This document shows positions 57,886 to 64,000 of a DNA stretch of 64,000 nt, one piece after another. The notes under the pieces were generated by a model. That model searched no databases. It had not been told where the DNA came from and saw only the letters and a list, made by a program, of their open reading frames with translations. Origin of the DNA: Syngnathus acus (Eukaryota; Chordata; Actinopteri; Syngnathiformes; Syngnathidae); NCBI RefSeq assembly GCF_901709675.1, contig NC_051094.1:15264501-15328500 (forward strand). Reading direction: 5' to 3'. Numbering within the stretch: the stretch's first letter is position 1; each line of letters starts with the position of its first letter. The translations under genes and the position numbers were made by a program.

Positions 57886-59125
57886 ACTATATTGTCTTTT
57901 TGTTAAACACACAAAAAATGGACTTCAGCTTTTGTTTTGTTTTTTGTTACTCTTAGTCACTAAAATAATTTAAAAGTAACAAAAGTATCACTACATAAAA
58001 CAAAAGAAAATTAATGAAGGAAAACAAAGCATTGCTTATTTGTATGTTTTGTCGTATTTTTTTAGCAAACAAAACTAATAGGGTTAAACATTTATTATTG
58101 ACATGCCCACTCTTGCGTGTTTTTAATGTGTATTCCAGCTCTTTCATTTGAGCAGGTTTGAGATACACAGCTGAGCCCAAGCTTTCTGACGCATTTTACT
58201 TCAAAATGCTTTGATAGTCTTGAAATTTCATTCTAACCTTTCAGTTTTCTGAATTGTATTACTTTTGAGCTTTCAGTTCTGAAGTACCAGCATACATGAA
58301 ATTAAATTATAATCAAGATTGCCACTTCCCATAAGAGACATTTGATTTGAAAATGCTGCATAATACGGCACATAATAGAATAAAATATGACTTTTTACAG
58401 ATACTATTCAATGTATGTTCAAATATTTAAAGTAACATTAAAAAAACAATAACAAAAGAAAAGAATATTCCCTTTATCTACCTCTACAGTTCCCACTTAC
58501 TGCTTTTCCATTCATCACTTGCTGTGAAAGGTGTACTTTAGGACAACACTTGAAATGATTCACCTCTTGCAGCTTTTTATTTAAAATGATTGAGAGTGCA
58601 ATCAACAAGAGTATCTCGGGCCATGCAAATCAAACAAAGTGGGCAGCCCTTTGTATTTATGGATGGTAAAAGCTACCAAAAAAAAGCAGTTTACAACTGG
58701 CTCAATTATTCTTGACAGAAGAGAGATTCGTACTGCTTAATCCACTGATTTATTGTTTGACGCAGTAGGTCCTCTAAAAGCATTCTCACACAAAAATAAT
58801 CTGTTGTTTTCTTTGTCTTTTTTTAAACAATAATGTTTGTACACATAATGCCAAACCTCTCTAAAAGGTGAGTTTGTTTTACAATTTAAGGTCACATGTT
58901 CTCCAGTGTATCAAAACTTTTGAAAAAGTTTGCAATTCTATTCAATTTCCGAATTGTGCAATCGGTTGAAGGTGTTAAAGAGCCGATAGAGTCAGCTGTG
59001 GTACATTGCACGCTGGACTGGACCAGATCCTGAATCCCACCATCACTGAGAGGGGCCTGAAGCGACGTAGGCAAGTGAACCGCTTCAACATCAGTGATTC
59101 AAAGCTCACCCATTGGTTCAAAACA
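57886..59125. other. No gene recognised
   Basis: Unique AT-rich DNA with no recognised features. Confidence 0.45.
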
Positions 59126-59127
59126 GT

Positions 59128-59260
59128 GTTGCCACAGTTACCTTGAAAAAGTAATTTAGTTACTTTACTGATGACTTGGTTTAACTTATTGCAAGTGAAT
59201 TAGTTTGTACTTTCAGTAGTTGCGACAATTCCACCTAACATAAAAACGACATATTTTTTC
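59128..59260. mobile_element. Left end of a hAT-like element (CAGTGTTGCC)
   Basis: CAGTGTTGCCACAGTTACCT then AAAAGTAATTTAGTTACTTT resembles a common hAT-type left arm of fish genomes and, more loosely, the 13943 element. No right end. Confidence 0.45.
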
Positions 59261-59304
59261 ATCCGTTTTTTGATTGGAAGTGTATTTACTGGTTTAAGAA
59301 CAAT

Positions 59305-59595
59305 CTATCCATCCATCCATTTTCTGAATTGCTTTATCCTCAGGAGGGTGCTGAAGCCTATCCCACCTGACTTTGGGTAATATGTAGTTGCCAGCTAATA
59401 ACAGGGCACAGAGACAAACAACCATTTGCACTCACAACCACACCTACAGACAATTTGGAGTGGCATGGATGTTTTTGGAATCTGGGAGGAAACCCATGCA
59501 GGCACGGGGAGAGCATGCAAACTCCACACAGGAAGGCTGGAATCGAACTCACAACCTCTGAACTGTGAGGCGGACATGCTAACCAGTACCACACG
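59305..59595 (-). mobile_element. GGATGG-tail tRNA-SINE, near full length
   Basis: On the minus strand from 59595: GTGGTACTGGTTAGCATGTC (A-box region), GAGTTCGATTCCAGCC (B box GTTCGATTCC), the body CTGTGTGGAGTTTGCATGCT and CAGGTGGGATAGGCTTCAGC, and the tail GGATAAAGCAATTCAGAAAA followed by TGGATGGATGGAT. Confidence 0.85.
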
Positions 59596-59671
59596 TTTAA
59601 TAATAATGTTTTTATTTAAAAATGAAATGAAGTCAATGTTTCTGCAGGAAAGGTTTTTATTTCCCCCATAA

Positions 59672-60905
59672 GCTCAAAGTCAAAGTCAAAGTCTGCTTTA
59701 TTGTCAATCCCTTCATATGTCAAGACACACAAAGAAACCGAAATTCCGTTTCCTCTATCCCACGGTGACGAGACACAGCACACGATAGACACACAAGTAG
59801 ACGACACAAAATAAAAACAAGAAGGCACAAACAATAAATAATAAATAATAAATGAATAATGAGTGATGAATAAATAATAAACAAATAACACAATAAATAA
59901 GAGGAGCAAAACTGAGCCAGTGTGCATACAGCAGACCGTAAGCATAGCGCAATGTACAGGACGCTACGCAGAAAGGGGGAGAGAGTTCAGGATCCTAACA
60001 GCCTGGAGTATGAAGCTGTTGGTGAGTCTGGTGGTGCGGGAGCGCAGGCTCCTGTACCTCTTCCCAGAGGGCAGAAGCTCAAACAAAGAGTGAGCGGGGT
60101 GACTCACATCACTCACAATCGTGGTCGCCTTGCGGGTGAGATGGGAGATGTAAATGTCTTTCAAGGAGGGGAGTGAAGCACCAATAATCCTACCAGCCGT
60201 GTTCACTATGCGCTGCAGGGCCTTCAAGTTGTAGTCAGTGCAGCTGCCACCCCAAACAGCAATACAGCTGGAGAGGACGCTCTCAATGGTGCCACGGTAA
60301 AATGTAGTCATGACGGCCGGAGGAGCGCTCCCTCGCCTGAGTTTCCGCAGGAAGTACAGGCGGCGCTGGGCCTTCTTCGCCAGTGATGCGGTGTTGGTTG
60401 ACCAGGAGAGATCCTCACTGATGTGCACCCCCAGGAACCTGGCGCTGCTCACTCTCTCCACCACAGCACTGTCGATGGTCAGCGGCAGGTGTTGGGTGTG
60501 ACCCTTCCGGAAGTCAACAACAATCTCCTTGGTTTTGTCGACGTTCAGCAGGAAGTTGTTGTCCCTGCACCACGTGGTCAGAAGGTCAACCTCCAACCTG
60601 TATTGAGTCTCGTCTCCCTTGGTGATGAGACCCACCAGAGTCGTGTCGTCAGCAAACTTCACTATGCGGTTGTTGCTGTAGGTAGCAGTGCAGTCATGCG
60701 ACAGGAGGGTGAAGAGCAGCGGACTGAGCACGCAGCCTTGGGGGGCCCCCGTGCTCAGCGTGATGCTGGCGGAGATTTTGTCGCCAACACGTACCACCTG
60801 TGGCCTCTGACAGAGGAAGTCCAGTAGCCAGTTGCAGAGGTAGGTACTGAGGCCCAGCTTGTCAAGTTTGCTGATGAGACGTGAGGTATTTGATGCCTTT
60901 ATCAG
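59672..60905 (-). mobile_element. 5'-truncated CR1/L2-group LINE
   Basis: The minus-strand element ends in ATTGACAATAAAGCAGACTT with a (TTTGAC)n tail at 59672-59694. It keeps about 270 bp of 3' UTR and the C-terminal half of a reverse transcriptase. The 5' break is at about 60905, where the sequence turns AT-rich. No target duplication was found. Confidence 0.88.
59964..60903 (-). pseudogene. Reverse transcriptase C-terminal half, CR1/L2/Rex1 group
   Basis: Upstream of the first M the frame already reads [20 protein letters not shown] and [14 protein letters not shown]. Counted from the M at 60797, residues 16-26 ([11 protein letters not shown]) are motif B, 48-51 (FADD) the catalytic box, [15 protein letters not shown] motif D and [12 protein letters not shown] motif E. 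The C-terminal [16 protein letters not shown] block typical of this clade is present. The frame is uninterrupted to the stop at 59964, so this copy is fairly young, but motif A and the endonuclease are lost by 5' truncation. An active copy would perform target-primed reverse transcription. Confidence 0.9.
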
Positions 60906-61578
60906 GCTTCATTACTTTTTACCTTTTTAATTTGCGTATCATAATTTTAACATTATATATTATCTTGCTTTAATAAAAAAAATACTCTGTTTTTTGTTAT
61001 TAAGATTGTCTTTTTATGACTTTTTAATGAATGACAGTGCAACTTGCATCTTTTTTTCCAATGTGGTTTTGTCCTGCAAATGGCAAATAAACTTAACTGA
61101 ACCGAAATTGAACTGAAGACAATATTTTTGACTTAACATAAATAACTTTATACATTTTAAAAATAGCCATTCTGGATTTCACTAAACACAAATGGACAAT
61201 TGTATTTTTATTTATCAGTCACACACGTTTAACCCTTGCAATGATCAGAAAACAATTTTCACTAAAGCGCTTCTTCAAAATGGGGAAAAGAGACAATAAG
61301 AAGACATCAGAGAGGTCACAAAATGAAATGCCACCAAAATAAAGCAGCATTTCAAAGAAAGTACCAAAACAAAAGAGCACTACCTGAGTTACAGATTAAT
61401 AGCAACAAGTGATGTGGAAGCTCTTTGTTGGCTGACTACACACGACTACAGCCAGGGGCGCTCAGAAGCGCTGCTCACAAGCACTGGAAATTGGCCACCA
61501 GTAGAAACTTGATTTAGGTCAAGCCAGCTTCAATTCCAATTTTAGTGTGCAAAAGTGCGATGACAGTCATGAACTGGA
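60906..61578. other. No gene recognised
   Basis: AT-rich unique DNA. Confidence 0.45.
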
Positions 61579-62034
61579 GCTGTCACGTGCAGAATGGAGC
61601 GGGGCGACCAAATGCAGCTTGGACCAGGGTTTATTGAAGGGAAAAGGGTGGTGGAGGACGTGATGAGGGGAACAAACAGGCAGAAGAACAGCAACGTACG
61701 GGCAGCAGAAACGGACAGGAACCAGACGTGGGAAGGTGCAGACAAACGGCCTGGGACAAACAGGAAACCAGGGACTAACAGGCAGGGACGACTAACAGGA
61801 CGATCCGACGGAGTGACAGAGGCTTAAATTCAACAGGGGTAACAAGTGGCAGGTAACGGTGATTATGATTACTGGTAGGACACAGTTAGGGAGAGGCGAG
61901 TGCACAGACGCGCCAACGGACACCATGACAACAAACAAAATGACACACGGGGCTACGTGGAAAAGGCATGGATTAGCTCCACTCCACGTGGCGATCGACG
62001 CCACCGAGGAGCGGAGACATGATAGGAGCACAAC
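61579..62034 (-). mobile_element. LTR-like fragment, probable solo LTR
   Basis: The minus strand ends CTCCATTCTGCACGTGACA at 61579, 50-odd bp after an AATAAA (TTTATT on plus at 61630-61635). A TTTAAG TATA-like motif lies near 61825. CpG-rich U3-like sequence extends to at least 61930. GGAGC precedes 61579 and recurs at 62025-62030 but with an unconvincing terminus, so the far limit is uncertain. It shares its R-U5-like end with 29400-29499. Confidence 0.5.
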
Positions 62035-62883
62035 ATTCGATTTCCAGTGCTCGTGTACATTTGTGAATATTCAGTGACACCATACCCTGCATCTTGCATA
62101 CCCTTCCCCCTGGAAAAAAATGCTACATGTAACACTGGTCCTTAGAACACAAAGTTTTGGTACTTATAGCATAAAATGCATGAATCCAACACAGTCCATG
62201 TATTTGCTACATGTATTTAACTATATTTGACCACAATTTTCTGTCAGAAAGTATTGAGCACTTGCAATGTGAAGCATCCATTGGGGATAAAAATCCTAAT
62301 TATTGAAGTAAACATGCTGAAAATCTATAAACAAACCAGAAGTGAGTGTATTTGAAAGTCAAACGGCCTGCAGGCTTTGAACTTTGGAAGATTACTGATG
62401 GGACTCCAGATGACTCTCCAAGTTCTGCCTTCTGAGTTTCCTTTTAAGTAAAGGTCACTCTGCCATTTCATACCTGGAGTCTCACCCTTGCATTTATTGT
62501 ACATTTTGTATATTTAAATTACAGGACTAAGATTAAATTCTGTAGTTGTCAAGTGTCCAGTATGTGTATACTTATGTTAGGGATAGTCAACTCAAAGCAT
62601 ATTAAAAGACAAGTCTCTGTTTTTTGTGCAAATACTAGTAAATCGCCCGGAGGACAAGAAAAATAGGCAATGAATTCATATTTGCATGATCATTTCCACA
62701 GGGAGGTGAGAAATTATGTTTTTCTTGATTGACCTAAGAAACAGTTCACCTGGTAAATGATTTATTGGATGACATTATTGATTAAAATAAGTGATTAAAT
62801 CTATGTTGTGGTCCCAAAATAGAAAAAGCATTGCGGGACAAAGTAATAATTTTACAAAAATATATAGAGTAGCTCGTGCACTA
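62035..62883. other. No gene recognised
   Basis: Unique AT-rich DNA. Confidence 0.45.
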
Positions 62884-62885
62884 TA

Positions 62886-63444
62886 CAGTGTAACCTCTAC
62901 TCACGTGAGGTCAAATCAAGTCAATTATATTTATATAGCTCTTAATTACAAACATGTCACAAATGGCTTCACATGGCCACAGTTGACAATTAGTCTCCAC
63001 ATTGATCTTAACTCCCAGGAGGACAAGGAAAAACTCTCAAAACCTCAACTGGGCAAAAATGAAAAACCCTGAGACGGGACCGCAGATGGGAGGATCCCCC
63101 TTCACGGACGACCAGGCTGCAATGGATGCAGAGTGAGCAACATTGAACACACAATAATGTCTAAACTTACAAACATTTTGAGATACGAACCAGAGGCTCA
63201 GTACTTTTTTGCCTCCTCTTACGAACAAAGTTCGACGTCTAAACCCAAAAAATAATTTTAAAAAATTCACCCGTGAGGTGACTGAGTTATTTATTTTTGT
63301 TTCTATCCTTCGCTCAGCCTCTTCCTGTGTTCGTCTCGGCACATAAGCATACTGTATTGACAGGTTTGTACAAATGGCTGGGACCAAAAATGCTGATGAA
63401 CCAAATAAAGGAACAAATTAAGTTTGTAAGTAGAGGTTTCACTG
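62886..63444. mobile_element. TA-flanked MITE (CAGTGTAACCTCTAC ends, 559 bp)
   Basis: The left end is CAGTGTAACCTCTACTCACG and the right end, reversed, CAGTGAAACCTCTACTTACA. TA flanks both sides (62884-62885 and 63445-63446). Internal ACTTACAAACATTTTGAGAT belongs to the element. The repeat of the 53171 family occupies about 62925-63150. Confidence 0.85.
62925..63150 (+). repeat. Interspersed repeat, second copy of the 53171 family
   Basis: CCACAGTTGACAATTAGTCT, CCCAGGAGGACAAGGAAAAA, CAACTGGGCAAAAATGA and GGGACCGCAGATGGGAGGAT align with 53230-53370. It then extends into GACCAGGCTGCAATGGATGC, which the first copy lacks. Confidence 0.75.
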
Positions 63445-63856
63445 TAACGCGGTACCATCCAACACCGCTGCCATCTAGTTTGCTTGAGTGTGGGTCAGTA
63501 CCTGTATATGCTTAAAAGGAGCAAATTCAAACAAAAGCAAAACTTAAAAGTTCTTTATCATCCTCTTTTTCTTAGAAACTGCTAAATCTAACAATCTGTT
63601 TTAAACAATACGAGCCCAAACTCTAGTGACAAGTAAGTTCTGAGGCATTTGATTTCTTCAAATACCATCATGTGAAGGTTTTGTCTACCTTAGGAATGTT
63701 GGATGCCATCTTGCAAGTGAAGAGAAAAATGATGCTGAGGGAAATTGTCTCAACTCGAACCAATCAACTTGAATCAAGTGCATGGTTTCATTTTCAAGTA
63801 GACAGCAATCAGTGTCGAATTCAAGTGACACCAGCCCACCCGCCCGCTGTTCATCC

Positions 63857-64000
<144 letters not shown>

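Noticed and set aside
60423-60827. Plus-strand 134-codon frame
   Set aside because: Antisense of the CR1/L2-group reverse transcriptase.

Overview
The window is nuclear DNA from a teleost fish, probably a percomorph; I cannot name the species. The evidence is the repeat content: Rex3-like and CR1/L2-group LINEs, two families of tRNA-derived SINEs, many non-autonomous hAT and TA-target DNA transposons, and long unbroken microsatellites. Nothing looks bacterial or viral: no operons, rRNA or tRNA genes, or CRISPR arrays. Almost all open reading frames are chance AT-rich frames or readings of simple repeats. The exceptions are transposon remnants and one short host exon.

Host gene: an 85-nt segment at 52131-52047 on the minus strand reads as a signal-peptide first coding exon (28 codons plus one nucleotide). 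It ends in a consensus GTAAGA donor, has a good start context, and sits under a small GC-richer, CpG-containing leader at about 52132-52480. No later exon is recognisable toward position 1. If the exon is real, the left 52 kb would be the start of a very large first intron and 52.5-64 kb would be 5' flank. I could not identify the gene.

Layout. 1-5 kb: end of a TA-flanked MITE, unique DNA, a full tRNA-SINE (3.7 kb) and a hAT element with a perfect 8-bp target duplication (4.5-5.3 kb). 6-10 kb: microsatellites, a MITE, a second hAT element with part of another inside it, SINE pieces. 12.7-15.2 kb: a full minus-strand SINE, a mariner-type MITE and a possible hAT element. 17.5-18.8 kb: a hAT-like element with internal minisatellites. 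20-22.5 kb: a small MITE, a hAT deletion derivative keeping a BED-finger start, then an internally deleted Rex3-like LINE with a (GATG)n tail. 24.5-31.2 kb: a MITE, two candidate solo LTRs, twin 66-bp perfect palindromes, and a MITE split by a 5'-truncated Rex3-like LINE with a 13-bp target duplication. 34.4-35.6 kb: a hAT element holding a pogo/Tigger-like element. 39.7-41.7 kb: a short hAT element and a fragment ending in an acidic, transposase-like C-terminus. 44.5-47.7 kb: a nested stack in which a Tc1-like element holds a truncated hAT copy, a MITE carrying a 251-bp satellite, and a further hAT element. 48.4-50.3 kb: an unclassified long-TIR element and a MITE within a MITE. 53-64 kb: a fossil Tc1 transposase, more MITEs, SINE copies, a CR1/L2-group reverse transcriptase, an LTR-like fragment, and a (CTAT)n array running off the end.

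The most unusual material is structural: the satellite expanding inside a MITE, the paired inverted mini-palindromes, the run of TA-flanked elements sharing a CCGTA terminus, and the hAT target duplications that nearly all carry a central TA. Boundaries given with target duplications were read directly. Family names rest on memory of known elements and were not checked against a database.
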